A DNA stretch of 61,907 bases from positions 1 through 61,907 of the forward strand of contig JALNZF010000019.1 in NCBI GenBank assembly GCA_023229435.1, written 5' to 3'. The DNA comes from Nitrospirota bacterium. GTDB taxonomy: Bacteria; Nitrospirota; UBA9217. Positions 7,607 through 17,109 of this stretch are shown here, one piece after another. The number at the start of each line of letters is the position of its first letter. Position 1 is the first letter of the stretch. Under the pieces are notes generated by a model that did no database searches, had not been told where the DNA came from, and saw only the letters and a list, made by a program, of their open reading frames with translations. A program made the position numbers and the translations under genes.

Positions 7607-8254
7607 ATGGCCCATAGAGTTGTGCTGCTCGGCGCTCCCGGCGCCGGTAAAGGTACGCAGGCGAAGATGCTGATCGAGAAGTACAGGATCCCGCAGATCT
7701 CCACGGGCGACATTCTTCGCAAGGCTGTTGCAGACGGCACGCCGCTCGGCAAGGAAGCAAAAGTGATCATGGATTCGGGCGGACTCGTGTCGGACAAGAT
7801 CGTGCTCGGACTCGTTGAAGAGCGCATCAAACAGCCTGACTGCAAGGCCGGCTTCATCCTCGACGGGTTCCCGCGCAACACGGCCCAGGCCGAGGCCCTC
7901 GACAAGATACTCACCGGCATGGGCATGCCGCTCACCGCCGCCCTCAACATCGACGTGGACATGAACGACCTCCTCAAGCGCCTCACCGGCCGGCGGACCT
8001 GCAAAGCCTGCCAGCAGATGTACAACATCTATTTCTCTCCCCCGAAAAAAGAAGGCTTCTGCGACAAGTGCGGCGGCGTGTTGTTTCAGCGCGACGACGA
8101 CAAGGAAGAGACCATCAAGAAGCGGCTTGAGGTGTATACGAAGCAGACCGCGCCGCTCATCGACTACTATTCCAAAAAAAATATCATGAAGACCATCATG
8201 GGCACGGGCAGCATTAACGATATCTTCACCAAGGTGGTTGCAGTTCTCGGGTAA
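7607..8254 (+). CDS. adk: Adenylate kinase
   Basis: A 215-residue enzyme that converts AMP and ATP to two ADP. The P-loop GAPGAGKGTQ lies at residues 9-18 and DGFPRN in the middle. The LID contains CKAC and CDKC, a four-cysteine zinc site found in many bacterial Adks. ATG 7607 follows GGAGG. It sits 73 bp upstream of sat in the same direction. The pathway context is clear: APS reduction releases AMP, which only adenylate kinase can return to the ADP pool, so co-transcription would match supply to demand. Confidence 0.96.
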   Translation: MAHRVVLLGAPGAGKGTQAKMLIEKYRIPQISTGDILRKAVADGTPLGKEAKVIMDSGGLVSDKIVLGLVEERIKQPDCKAGFILDGFPRNTAQAEALDKILTGMGMPLTAALNIDVDMNDLLKRLTGRRTCKACQQMYNIYFSPPKKEGFCDKCGGVLFQRDDDKEETIKKRLEVYTKQTAPLIDYYSKKNIMKTIMGTGSINDIFTKVVAVLG

Positions 8255-8264
8255 AGGATCATCA

Positions 8265-8299
8265 TCGGTCAGATATGTCAGATCGGACCGATCAGACCT
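8265..8299. repeat. Fold-back word repeat upstream of sat (GGTCAGAT type)
   Basis: Near-tandem GGTCAGAT-like words followed by their approximate reverse complement, ending ATCAGACC. It lies 28 bp before the sat start codon. This is one of the fold-back elements found throughout the window. Confidence 0.45.
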
Positions 8300-8327
8300 A
8301 TTTAAATTCTCTCAAGGAGGAAACACT

Positions 8328-9566
8328 ATGGCACTGGTAAAGCCTCACGGCAAAAAGAAGAAGCTCATGCCGCTTCTTCTGGAAGGCGCGGCCCTTCAAA
8401 AGGAACAGAAGAAGGCCAAGACCCTGAAGCAGCTCAAGATCTCATCCCGCGAGACCGCAGATCTCGTGATGATGGGCATCGGCGCGTTCACCCCGCTTAC
8501 GGGTTTCATGACCAAGAAAGACTGGAAGGGTGTCTGCGACAAGTTCAAAATGGCGGACGGCACGTTCTGGCCGGTCCCGGTGACGCTCTCGGCGTCCACG
8601 GATTTCGCCGACTCGCTCAAGAAGAATGAAGAGATCACCCTCGTGGATGAAGACTCGGGCACGATCATGGCCACCATGAAGGTGACCGAGAAGTACGCCA
8701 TGTCCAAGTCCGACAAGGAACATGAGTGCAAGCAGATCTTCCGCACCGTGGATGTTGCAGGACATCCGGGCGTTCAGAAGGTCATGGGACAGCCTGATGT
8801 GAACCTGGCAGGTCCGGTGAAGGTCCTCTCCGAGGCCCATTTCCCCGAGACCTTCAAGGGCATTTACATGACCCCGAAGCAGACCCGCAAGATGTTCGAG
8901 GAAAAGGGCTGGAGCACGATCGCGGCGTTCCAGACCCGGAACCCCATGCACCGCTCGCACGAGTACCTCGCCAAGATTGCCATCGAGACCATGGACGGCG
9001 TTCTGATCCACCAGATCCTGGGCAAGCTCAAAGAGGGCGATATCCCGGCCGATGTCCGCGCCGACGCCATCAACACCCTCATGGAGAAGTATTTCGTAAA
9101 GGACTCCTCCATCCAGTGCGGTTACCCCATGGAGATGCGCTATGCCGGTCCGCGTGAAGCGCTCCTGCACGCGCTCTTCCGCCAGAACTTCGGCTGCAGC
9201 CACCTGATCGTCGGACGCGACCATGCCGGCGTGGGCGACTACTACGGCCCCTTTGACGCGCAGAAAATCTTCGACGATATCCCGAAGGGCGCGCTCGAGA
9301 CCCAGCCCCTCAAGATCGATCATACGTTCTACTGCTTCAAGTGCGACGGCATGGCCTCCATGAGGACCTGCCCCCACGGCAAGGATGACCGGCTCATGCT
9401 GTCCGGAACCAAGCTCCGGAAGATGCTCTCCGAGGGCGAGAATGTTCCGGATCATTTCAGCCGCCCCGAAGTGCTCGAGATCCTCAAGAAATACTATGCG
9501 GGCCTCACCGAGAAGGTGGAGATCAAGTTGCACAGCCACGCCGAAGGCACGCATACGCACAAGTAA
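8328..9566 (+). CDS. sat: Sulfate adenylyltransferase (ATP sulfurylase)
   Basis: A 412-residue enzyme that makes APS and PPi from sulfate and ATP in the cytoplasm; in oxidisers or disproportionators it can run in reverse. The nucleotide-binding QTRNPMHRSHE, GRDHAGVGDYYGPFDAQ and SGTKLRKML motifs are intact. Two CxxC-like pairs near the end (CFKCDG, RTCPHG) fit the zinc site of dissimilatory homotetrameric Sat. The start is ATG 8328 with AAGGAGG at 8314-8320; a longer in-frame extension upstream has no such site and crosses the repeat element. It is followed by aprBA after 64 bp. Confidence 0.97.
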   Translation: MALVKPHGKKKKLMPLLLEGAALQKEQKKAKTLKQLKISSRETADLVMMGIGAFTPLTGFMTKKDWKGVCDKFKMADGTFWPVPVTLSASTDFADSLKKNEEITLVDEDSGTIMATMKVTEKYAMSKSDKEHECKQIFRTVDVAGHPGVQKVMGQPDVNLAGPVKVLSEAHFPETFKGIYMTPKQTRKMFEEKGWSTIAAFQTRNPMHRSHEYLAKIAIETMDGVLIHQILGKLKEGDIPADVRADAINTLMEKYFVKDSSIQCGYPMEMRYAGPREALLHALFRQNFGCSHLIVGRDHAGVGDYYGPFDAQKIFDDIPKGALETQPLKIDHTFYCFKCDGMASMRTCPHGKDDRLMLSGTKLRKMLSEGENVPDHFSRPEVLEILKKYYAGLTEKVEIKLHSHAEGTHTHK

Positions 9567-9630
9567 ACTACGGAACAACGACTGCAGATGCAGTTTAACT
9601 TAACATTCTATAGATAGGAGGTTCAGAAAC

Positions 9631-10062
9631 ATGCCAAGTTATGTGATTACAGAGAAGTGCGACGGTTGCAAGGCGCAAGATAAGACTGCATGCCAGTATA
9701 TCTGCCCGAACGACCTCATGGCCCTGAACAGGGACATCATGAAGGCGTTCAACCAGGAGCCGGAACAGTGCTGGGAGTGCTACAACTGCGTCAAGATCTG
9801 CCCGCAGCAGGCGATCGAGATCCGGGCCTACCAGGACTTTGCTCCCCTTGGGGCGAACGTTATCCCGATGAGGGGTACGGACTCCATCATGTGGACCATC
9901 AAGTTCCGGAACGGGATCCTCAAGCGCTTCAAGTTCCCGATAAGGACAACGGTGGAAGGTTCGGTCGATCCCTTCAAGGGCAAGCCCGAGGTCGATTATG
10001 CAAAACTCAAACAGCCGGGCCTCTTCACCACAACGAAGGCCTTGCCAGTAATGAAGAAATAA
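9631..10062 (+). CDS. aprB: Adenylylsulfate reductase beta subunit
   Basis: A 143-residue iron-sulfur subunit that passes electrons to the FAD of AprA. Two 4Fe-4S clusters are ligated by CDGCKAQDKTACQYIC (the long-spaced site) and CWECYNCVKICP. The C-terminal half forms the beta-sheet and tail (about residues 75-143) that wrap AprA. It starts after TAGGAGG, and aprA follows after 14 bp. Length and order sat-aprB-aprA are typical of dissimilatory sulfate reducers. Confidence 0.97.
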   Translation: MPSYVITEKCDGCKAQDKTACQYICPNDLMALNRDIMKAFNQEPEQCWECYNCVKICPQQAIEIRAYQDFAPLGANVIPMRGTDSIMWTIKFRNGILKRFKFPIRTTVEGSVDPFKGKPEVDYAKLKQPGLFTTTKALPVMKK

Positions 10063-10076
10063 GGAGGATATGAAAA

Positions 10077-12116
10077 ATGGAAAAAGAAACCTGTAATTTT
10101 TCGTTCTGCGCGAAGCCGGCGATTGAAGAGATTGAGACCGATCTTCTCCTCATCGGCGGCGGTATGGCGTGCTGCGGCGCGGCGTTCGAAGGCGCCCGCT
10201 GGGCAAATCCAAAGAAGATCAAGATGATCATGGTGGACAAGGCCGCGACCGACAGGTCCGGCGCAGTTGCCATGGGTCTGTCGGCCATCAACACCTACAT
10301 GGGTGACAACGATCCGGTGGACTATGTCAAAATGGTACGGAACGACCTCATGGGCATCATCCGCGAAGACCTGGTCTATGACCTCGGCCGCGTTGTTGAT
10401 GATTCCGTGCAGCTGTTCGAGGAGTGGGGCCTTCCGATCTGGAAGATGGGCGATGACGGCTTCTCTCTCGACGGTTTCCAGGCAAAGGAAGCCGGCAAGG
10501 TCTCACTGAAGGACGGCGGCAAGCCGGTCCGTTCAGGCAAGTGGCAGATCATGATCAACGGCGAGTCCTACAAGGTCATCGTGGCCGAAGCCGCGAAGAA
10601 GGCCCTTGAGACCAACCGCGCCGCCACCGGCGAGAAGACGAACCATTACGAGCGCGTGTTCATCGTGAAGCTTTACAATGACGCCAAGGACCCCAATCGC
10701 GTCGCAGCAGCGGCCGGTTTCAGCGTACGTGAGAACAAGATCTACATATTCAAGGCAAAGGCCATGGTGCTGGCAGCCGGCGGCGCGGTAAACGTGTTTC
10801 GTCCCCGGTCGACCCAGGAAGGTCAGGGCCGCGCATGGTATCCGGTCTGGAATTCCGGCTCCGGCTATGCCCTCGGCCTGCAGGCCGGCGCAGAGCTCAC
10901 CATGATGGAGAACCGTTTCGTGCCCGCCCGCTTCAAGGACGGCTACGGCCCGGTGGGCGCATGGTTCCTGTTCTTCAAAGCCAAGGCGACCAACAGCCTC
11001 GGCGAAGACTATTGCGTCAACCCGGAAGCCCTGGCAGAGGCCAAGGCAAAATACGGCAAGTATGTCGATAACCTCGGCACAGCCATCCGCAACCACCTCA
11101 TGATGCGCGACATGAAGCTGGGCAAGGGCCCGATCCTCATGAGGACGGACGAGGCAATGGCCGCCATCAACAAGAACTTCAAGGAAAAGCTCGGCGATAA
11201 AGAGGGCGCCAAGAAGGTGAAGCACCTCGAAGCTGAAGCATGGGAAGACTTCCTCGATATGGCCATCGGCCAGGCCGGCCTCTGGGCCGCCAAGAACATC
11301 GAGCCGGACAAGGTCCCGTCCGAAATCATGCCGACCGAGCCTTATCTCCTCGGTTCGCATGCAGGTTGCGCAGGATTCTGGTGCTGCGGTCCCGATGACA
11401 TCGGCGCGCCGGAAGAGTGGAACAAAAAATGGCCGGCAGGAAACTATAATCGCCATTCAACCGTCAAGGGCCTGTTTATGTGCGGCGATATCTGCGGCGC
11501 CTCGGGCCACAAGTTCTCCTCGGGTTCACATGCCGAGGGCCGCATCGCGGCGAAGAGCGCAATCGCGTTCATCCTCGATCATCCGGACTACAAGCCGACG
11601 ATCAAAGAGACGGCTGATCATCTGGCGGCAGAGCTCTATCTGCCCTTCGAAGTGTATGAGAAGCACAAGACCCTGACCACGGACCCCTTTATCAACCCGA
11701 ATTACATCAGACCGAAGATGCTCCAGACCCGTTTGCAGAAGATCGCCGACGAGTACTTTGGCGGCATCGGGACCTGGTACATGACCTCCAAGACCATGCT
11801 CGATGAAGGCTTGAAGCAGCTTCAGGTCCTGAAGGAAGACACGTCCAAGATGGCGGCAAGCAACCTGCACGAACTGATGCGCTGCTGGGAGAACTATCAC
11901 CGCATCCTCTCCGTGGAGGCCCATGCCCGCCACATCCTGTTCCGGGAAGAGTCACGGTATCCCGGCTACTACTATCGCGGCGACTTCGACAAGATCGACG
12001 ACACCAATTGGAAGTGCTTCGTGAACTCCAAGTATAATTTGGAGAAGGACACTTGGGAAGTCAAGAAGGTTCCCTACGTACAGATCGTTGAAGATGCAGC
12101 TCCTGTAAAACATTAA
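10077..12116 (+). CDS. aprA: Adenylylsulfate reductase alpha subunit
   Basis: A 679-residue FAD enzyme that reduces APS to sulfite and AMP with electrons from AprB. The N-terminus carries the dinucleotide fold (DLLLIGGGMACCGAAFEGAR) and the protein keeps the family blocks RSGAVAMGLSAINTYMG, RPRSTQEGQGRAWYP and HKFSSGSHAEGRIAAKSA. ATG 10077 is preferred. An ATG 7 nt upstream, directly behind AAGGAGG, runs into a stop within nine codons. The gene ends at a strong terminator, so qmoABC may be a separately controlled unit. Confidence 0.97.
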   Translation: MEKETCNFSFCAKPAIEEIETDLLLIGGGMACCGAAFEGARWANPKKIKMIMVDKAATDRSGAVAMGLSAINTYMGDNDPVDYVKMVRNDLMGIIREDLVYDLGRVVDDSVQLFEEWGLPIWKMGDDGFSLDGFQAKEAGKVSLKDGGKPVRSGKWQIMINGESYKVIVAEAAKKALETNRAATGEKTNHYERVFIVKLYNDAKDPNRVAAAAGFSVRENKIYIFKAKAMVLAAGGAVNVFRPRSTQEGQGRAWYPVWNSGSGYALGLQAGAELTMMENRFVPARFKDGYGPVGAWFLFFKAKATNSLGEDYCVNPEALAEAKAKYGKYVDNLGTAIRNHLMMRDMKLGKGPILMRTDEAMAAINKNFKEKLGDKEGAKKVKHLEAEAWEDFLDMAIGQAGLWAAKNIEPDKVPSEIMPTEPYLLGSHAGCAGFWCCGPDDIGAPEEWNKKWPAGNYNRHSTVKGLFMCGDICGASGHKFSSGSHAEGRIAAKSAIAFILDHPDYKPTIKETADHLAAELYLPFEVYEKHKTLTTDPFINPNYIRPKMLQTRLQKIADEYFGGIGTWYMTSKTMLDEGLKQLQVLKEDTSKMAASNLHELMRCWENYHRILSVEAHARHILFREESRYPGYYYRGDFDKIDDTNWKCFVNSKYNLEKDTWEVKKVPYVQIVEDAAPVKH

Positions 12117-12129
12117 GAACATTCTCAAC

Positions 12130-12162
12130 TCCGGGGAAGGCATGCGCCTTCCCCGGATTTTA
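12130..12162 (+). terminator. Terminator between aprA and qmoA
   Basis: An 11-bp stem TCCGGGGAAGG/CCTTCCCCGGA with a 6-nt loop followed by TTTTATT, 14 bp after the aprA stop. It would separate or attenuate apr and qmo transcription. Confidence 0.8.
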
Positions 12163-12163
12163 T

Positions 12164-12270
12164 TGGAAACTGGAAACTGGAAATTTTAAATTGATAAATG
12201 ATGGAAGTAAATCGTGGTTTTTCATCCTTAAATTTTAAATTTCCAATCTTCAATTTCCAATTTACAATTG
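12164..12270. repeat. Fold-back word repeat upstream of qmoA (GGAAATT type)
   Basis: Left arm of GGAAACT/GGAAATT words, right arm of AATTTCC/CAATCTTCAATTTCC words, in the 189-bp gap between aprA and qmoA. Nearly the same words recur at 40544-40634 and 58692-58768. The rest of this gap holds the aprA terminator and the qmoA ribosome binding site. Confidence 0.6.
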
Positions 12271-12305
12271 AACGGTTTTATCGTTTTAAGGAGGAATAAG
12301 ATATC

Positions 12306-13556
12306 ATGGCGGAAAACAGGTTATTGGTTGTCGGCGGGGGCTTCAGCGGCCTCACGACAGCAGTGGAAGCCGCGGAAGCGGGCTCCGATGTCATCATCGT
12401 GGAAAAGAACCCCTATCTCGGCGGCCGGGTGACGCAGCTGAACAAATATTTCTGGAAGATGTGCCCGCCGAACTGCGGTCTCGAGATACAGTACAAACGC
12501 ATCAAGAACAACGGCCAGGTGAAGATCTATACCATGGCCGAAGTGGAAAAGGTATCCGGTTCGGAGGGGAACTTCGACGTCACCATCAAGATCAAACCCC
12601 GGTTCGTGAACGACAAGTGTACGGGCTGCAACAAGTGCGCAGAGGCGTGTCCGGTCGAACGGAAGAACGACTTCGATTTCGGCATGAGCACCACCAAGTC
12701 GGCCTATCTCCCGCACAACCAGGCCTTCCCGCTCCAGTACGTGATCGATGAGAAGACCTGCAAAGGCCCGTCCTGCGCCAAGTGCGTGGCGGCCTGCGCC
12801 TATGACGCCATCAAGCTCGACATGAAACCGGAGACCGTGACCGTTAAGGTCGGCGCCGTGGTCATGGCCACGGGCTGGAATCCCTACGATGCAACGAAGA
12901 TTGACAACCTCGGCTTCGGCACGGTGCAGAACGTCATCACCAACATGATGATGGAGCGCATCGCCGCTCCCAACGGACCCACGCTGGGCAAGATCGTGCG
13001 TCCTTCCGACGGCAAGGAAGTGAAGAACATCGCCTTTGTGCAGTGCGCGGGCTCGCGCGACGAGAACCATCTGGCCCATTGCTCATACATCTGCTGCCTG
13101 GCCTCGCTCAAGCAGGCGTCCTATGTCAGAGAGCTGTATCCCGACGCCAAGGTGAAGATCTTCTATATTGATATCAGGACCCCCGGACTGTATGAAAACC
13201 GGTTTTATACCAAGATCAAGGAAGACCAGAACGTGTCTTTCCTCAAAGGCAAGGTCGCCAAGGTCGAGCAGGCGCAGAATGGTGATGTAAAGGTAACTGC
13301 CGAGGACATCCAGGGCGGCAGCAAGATCACCGAGACCTTCGATATGGTGGTGCTGGCCACGGGCATGGAGCCCACGTCTCGGTCACTCACGGGCGCAGGC
13401 ATTCCGGTGACTGACGACGGGTTTGTGGACCAGACAACACTCCCGAAGGGTATCTATGCGACCGGGACGCTCAAGACCCCTGTTGATGTGGCGCGGTCCG
13501 CGCAGGACGCAACGGGCGTGGTCATGAAGAGCATCCAAAGCTTGAGGAGGAAATAA
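12306..13556 (+). CDS. qmoA: Quinone-interacting membrane-bound oxidoreductase subunit A
   Basis: A 416-residue HdrA-like flavoprotein of the QmoABC complex, which carries electrons between menaquinol and AprBA on the cytoplasmic side. The FAD-binding LLVVGGGFSGLTTAVEAAEA is at the N-terminus. Cysteine motifs CTGCNKCAEACP and CKGPSCAKCVAACAYDA in residues about 105-175 ligate iron-sulfur clusters, and ATGMEPTSRS near the end closes the FAD site. ATG 12306 has AAGGAGG upstream with a long spacing. qmoB starts 2 nt after the stop. Confidence 0.95.
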   Translation: MAENRLLVVGGGFSGLTTAVEAAEAGSDVIIVEKNPYLGGRVTQLNKYFWKMCPPNCGLEIQYKRIKNNGQVKIYTMAEVEKVSGSEGNFDVTIKIKPRFVNDKCTGCNKCAEACPVERKNDFDFGMSTTKSAYLPHNQAFPLQYVIDEKTCKGPSCAKCVAACAYDAIKLDMKPETVTVKVGAVVMATGWNPYDATKIDNLGFGTVQNVITNMMMERIAAPNGPTLGKIVRPSDGKEVKNIAFVQCAGSRDENHLAHCSYICCLASLKQASYVRELYPDAKVKIFYIDIRTPGLYENRFYTKIKEDQNVSFLKGKVAKVEQAQNGDVKVTAEDIQGGSKITETFDMVVLATGMEPTSRSLTGAGIPVTDDGFVDQTTLPKGIYATGTLKTPVDVARSAQDATGVVMKSIQSLRRK

Positions 13557-13558
13557 GG

Positions 13559-15793
13559 ATGGAGAAGAAATTCTGCGTATATATCTGCAAAGGGTGCGGC
13601 ATCAAGGAGGCGATGGACGTCGAGAAGGTCGCCGGCGCAGCCAAGAAGGTGCAAAACTTCAAATTCCACGATGTTCTCTGCAGCCCTGAAGGCATACAGC
13701 TGATCAAGGATGATATGGCGAAGGACGGCATAAACACGCTGGTCATCGCCGCCTGTTCTCCCCGCGTAAAGGCCGCGGAGTTCACGTTCCCCGGCGCCCT
13801 GGTAGAGCGGGTCAACATCCGCGAATTCGTTGCCTGGACCATGGAGCCGAACACGGACGAAACAAACGATGCCGCCTACGATTACATCAGCATGGGCATT
13901 GTGAAGGCGCAGAAGTCCGAACTGTCGGAGCCGAACATCCTTCCGGACCTGAATAATACGATTCTCGTGATCGGCGGCGGTATTGCCGGCATGGCTGCGG
14001 CGCTTTCCGCTGCGGGCGCGGGCCAGCAGGTGGTCCTTGTCGAGAAGGACGCCCAACTTGGCGGCATCGCGAACAAACTGTATAAGAAGATCCCGACCGG
14101 TTCCTATATCAACAAACCGCTGATCGTCGATACCGACATTGCCAAGACCGTTGGTGAGGTTGAAAGCAACCCGAATATCAAGGTCTACAAGTCAACGACG
14201 GTCTCCAAGACGGATGGACAACCCGGCCTGTATGACGTGACGCTCTCGAATGGCGAGACCATGAAGATCGGGGCCATTGTCATGGCATCGGGCTGGACGC
14301 CGTATGATGCGAACAAGCTCGATTACCTCGGCTACGGCAGGATGAAGAACGTGGTCACGAACTTCGAGCTCGAAGAGATCGCAAAGAAGAATAACGGCAA
14401 GCTGCTCCGTCCGTCCGACGGCAAGCCCGCCTTGAAGGTGGCCTTTATCCAGTGCGCGGGACAACGCGATCCGAACCATCTTCCCTATTGCTCATCCATG
14501 TGTTGCGCAACGTCGTTGAAGCAGGCACAGTATGTGCGCCAGAATGAAGATGCCCTTGCCATGATCTTCTACAAGGACATCCGGACCCCGGGCAGGACCG
14601 AACTCTACTATAAAGAAGCACAGAACAATCCGGGCGTGATGCTCACGAAGGCCGATGTGACCGGCGTTTCCGAAGCCGTGAACGGCAACATGTTCGTTGA
14701 GATGGAGAACACGCTCTTTGGGACCAAGACCGGCGAGAAGGTGAAAATCGAGGCGGACCTTGTGGTCCTGGCCACGGGCCTGGTGCCGACCTCGCGCGGT
14801 CCCCAGGAATATGCCGACGGTCTGACCGCCGCGGCAACCGGCGGAGACGAAGCGAAAAAGAACTACCTCGAGCAGACACCGAAGCCGGATTACATCCTGA
14901 ACCTCGGATACCGTCAGGGGCCTGAAATCCCGACCCTCGATGGCGCATCCGGCTTTGCGGATTCGAACTTCATCTGCTTCCAGTATGAGACCCGGCGGAC
15001 CGGTATCTACGCTGCCGGCGGCGTTCACCAGCCCATGAACATGGCAGAGGCGCAGGAGGACGGGGCCGGAGCGGCGTTCAAGGCCATACAGGTCCTCGAC
15101 CACGTGGCGCGGGGCGTTGCTGTCCATCCGCGCAGCTGGGATACCACCTATCCCGACCCGATGATCATCAAGTGCACTGCCTGCAAGCGGTGCACGGAAG
15201 AGTGCCCCTTCGGCGCTATCGACGAGGATGAGAAGGGCATTCCAAAATACAATCTCAACCGATGCCGGCGCTGCGGCACCTGCATGGGCGCCTGCCCCGA
15301 GCGCATCGTGTCCTTTAAGGATTACAGTGTCGATATCGTAGGTTCCATGCTCAAGGCTGTAGATTACTCCGATGATGAGGACAAGCCGACGATCATCTGC
15401 CTGGTCTGCGAGAACGACTCCTACCCGGCGCTCGACACAGCGGCTATTGCCGGAAAGAAGATCGATCCGGCATTCCGGTTCATTTCCATGCGGTGCCTGG
15501 GCGGCATGAACCTGGTGTGGGTCGCCGACGCGCTGTCCAAGGGCGCCGACGGTATGCTGCTTCTCGGTTGCAAGTTCGGCGAGAACTATCAGTGCCACTT
15601 CATCAAGGGCAGTGAGCTGGCGAACACCCGCTTCAGCAAGGTGAGCGAGACCCTGAACCGGCTGCAGCTCGAGTCCGAGCGCGTCCAGCTCATGCAGGTG
15701 GCCATCAACGAGTATGATAAACTGCCGGACATGCTCAATGAGTTTGCTGCCAGGATAAGAGAGATCGGACCGAATCCGTTCAGGACCATGTAG
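13559..15793 (+). CDS. qmoB: Quinone-interacting membrane-bound oxidoreductase subunit B
   Basis: A 744-residue HdrA/MvhD-like flavoprotein. An N-terminal CKGCGI region (residues 1-130) is followed by the FAD fold (ILVIGGGIAGMAAALSAAGA, about 142-161), a pair of 4Fe-4S motifs CTACKRCTEECP and CRRCGTCMGACP at about 540-585, and a C-terminal MvhD-like domain with ICLVCEND, MRCLGGMN and GCKFGENYQC. The fusion with the MvhD-type domain distinguishes QmoB from QmoA. It starts behind AGGAGGA within the qmoA end. It acts with QmoA and QmoC as the electron donor to AprBA. Confidence 0.95.
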   Translation: MEKKFCVYICKGCGIKEAMDVEKVAGAAKKVQNFKFHDVLCSPEGIQLIKDDMAKDGINTLVIAACSPRVKAAEFTFPGALVERVNIREFVAWTMEPNTDETNDAAYDYISMGIVKAQKSELSEPNILPDLNNTILVIGGGIAGMAAALSAAGAGQQVVLVEKDAQLGGIANKLYKKIPTGSYINKPLIVDTDIAKTVGEVESNPNIKVYKSTTVSKTDGQPGLYDVTLSNGETMKIGAIVMASGWTPYDANKLDYLGYGRMKNVVTNFELEEIAKKNNGKLLRPSDGKPALKVAFIQCAGQRDPNHLPYCSSMCCATSLKQAQYVRQNEDALAMIFYKDIRTPGRTELYYKEAQNNPGVMLTKADVTGVSEAVNGNMFVEMENTLFGTKTGEKVKIEADLVVLATGLVPTSRGPQEYADGLTAAATGGDEAKKNYLEQTPKPDYILNLGYRQGPEIPTLDGASGFADSNFICFQYETRRTGIYAAGGVHQPMNMAEAQEDGAGAAFKAIQVLDHVARGVAVHPRSWDTTYPDPMIIKCTACKRCTEECPFGAIDEDEKGIPKYNLNRCRRCGTCMGACPERIVSFKDYSVDIVGSMLKAVDYSDDEDKPTIICLVCENDSYPALDTAAIAGKKIDPAFRFISMRCLGGMNLVWVADALSKGADGMLLLGCKFGENYQCHFIKGSELANTRFSKVSETLNRLQLESERVQLMQVAINEYDKLPDMLNEFAARIREIGPNPFRTM

Positions 15794-15797
15794 TTCA

Positions 15798-15830
15798 AGT
15801 GCGGACTGCGAAATGCGGAGTGCGGAGTTA
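15798..15830. repeat. Word repeat upstream of qmoC (GTGCGGA type)
   Basis: Tandem GTGCGGACTGCGAAATGCGG-like words fill the gap between qmoB and qmoC. The same word family occurs at 20459, 32525, 36812, 39588 and 57218. Confidence 0.5.
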
Positions 15831-15871
15831 GAAAATAAATAAACCCTAACCAGAGTAGCGGGAGGAGATAT

Positions 15872-17032
15872 ATGTCAGAGGCAACAGTCATTAAACCGGA
15901 TTTGGCGTTCGTGAACGAGATCATCAAGGGCGGCGGCGAGTCCCTGAAGAAGTGCTACCAGTGCGCCACCTGCTCGGTGGTCTGCAACGTCACACCGGAA
16001 GGGAACCCCTTCCCGCGCAAAGAGATGGTCCTGGCCCAATGGGGCCAGAAGGACAAGCTCATTACGAGCGCCGATGTGTGGCTGTGCCACCAGTGCAGCG
16101 ACTGCACGGCCTATTGCCCGCGCGGCGCAAAGCCCGGCGAGGTCCTGAACGCTATCCGTAAACAGAGCATCAAGCACGTGGCGATGATACCCTTCTTTGC
16201 GAAGATTGCGACGGACCCCAAGCTCATCTGGCTCTTGTTCGCGATACCAATGGCGCTTTTCTATATCATCATGCCGTATAAGAACATCGGCGATATCCCG
16301 CGCGCGGACGGCGAGATGGCCTATCATATGTTCATGCCGGTATTTCCCCAGATTGACGTTACCTTTACCTTGACGGCGATCTTCGCGGCGTTATCGGCTT
16401 TTGTGGGCATCAAGCGGCTCTGGAGCGGGATGCAGGCCCAGGCAGGGGGGATTAAGTCAAGCGGCAGCCTCGTGGGAGACATTATCACCTCCCTCACCAC
16501 CATCCTCGCACATTCGAAGTTCGCCGACTGCAACGTGAACAAGCTCAGGCAGTGGGGCCATATGCTTCTCTTTTACTCATTCGCGGGGCTCACCCTCACG
16601 ACGATGTGGGCAGTGGCCTATCTCTACGGCAATGAGTTGTTCGGCATTCAGGCATTCGGGCCCTTTCATTTTGGGGAATCGCCGTATCCGATGAGCGATC
16701 CCGTGAAAATTCTTGCCCTTATCAGCTCGATCGCGTTCGCGGCGGGTTTCATCATTATCCTCATAAACCGGTTTGCACAGGCCGGCAAGGCGGGTATCGG
16801 TTCCTATTTTGACTGGATCTTTCTTTTGATCGTGTTCGGTGTCGGCACCACCGGGATGCTCTCCTGGGCGCTCCGGTTGGCTGATATGAATGTCGGGTAT
16901 ATTGTATATTATTTCCATCTCGTGTTTATCTGGTCGTTGTTTGCCTACGCGCCGTACTCGAAGTTCGCGCACCTCTTCTATCGCACGACCGCGATGGTGT
17001 TCTCTCTTCGTTCCGGGCGCGATAGAAAGTAA
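15872..17032 (+). CDS. qmoC: Quinone-interacting membrane-bound oxidoreductase subunit C
   Basis: A 386-residue membrane anchor. Residues 1-110 are HdrC-like with two 4Fe-4S motifs, CYQCATCSVVC and CHQCSDCTAYCP. The remainder has about six hydrophobic segments of the HdrE/NarI-type cytochrome b fold, with histidines (QWGHMLLFY, YYFHLVF) suited to haem b ligation and quinone exchange. It starts behind GGAGGAG. It exchanges electrons with the menaquinone pool and passes them to QmoAB. Confidence 0.95.
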   Translation: MSEATVIKPDLAFVNEIIKGGGESLKKCYQCATCSVVCNVTPEGNPFPRKEMVLAQWGQKDKLITSADVWLCHQCSDCTAYCPRGAKPGEVLNAIRKQSIKHVAMIPFFAKIATDPKLIWLLFAIPMALFYIIMPYKNIGDIPRADGEMAYHMFMPVFPQIDVTFTLTAIFAALSAFVGIKRLWSGMQAQAGGIKSSGSLVGDIITSLTTILAHSKFADCNVNKLRQWGHMLLFYSFAGLTLTTMWAVAYLYGNELFGIQAFGPFHFGESPYPMSDPVKILALISSIAFAAGFIIILINRFAQAGKAGIGSYFDWIFLLIVFGVGTTGMLSWALRLADMNVGYIVYYFHLVFIWSLFAYAPYSKFAHLFYRTTAMVFSLRSGRDRK

Positions 17033-17109
17033 TTTCCTCGGGGAGCAGGAACGCAGGAATCTTTCGCTTCACAAGAAGATGGCTCTGTGGTACACTCTTG
17101 CGAATGTGA

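Noticed and set aside
8442..9578. Long minus-strand open frame opposite sat
   Set aside because: High-GC codon bias leaves open antisense frames; sequence is His/Leu/Gly-rich without any family pattern, and sat is certain.
14492..15598. Long minus-strand open frame opposite qmoB
   Set aside because: Antisense shadow of a certain gene with no domain-like pattern; the same holds for 10533-11456 opposite aprA and 17783-18868 opposite hppA.
12306..17032. Selenocysteine in QmoA/B/C or the glutaredoxin
   Set aside because: All these frames are uninterrupted and use Cys at the redox sites.
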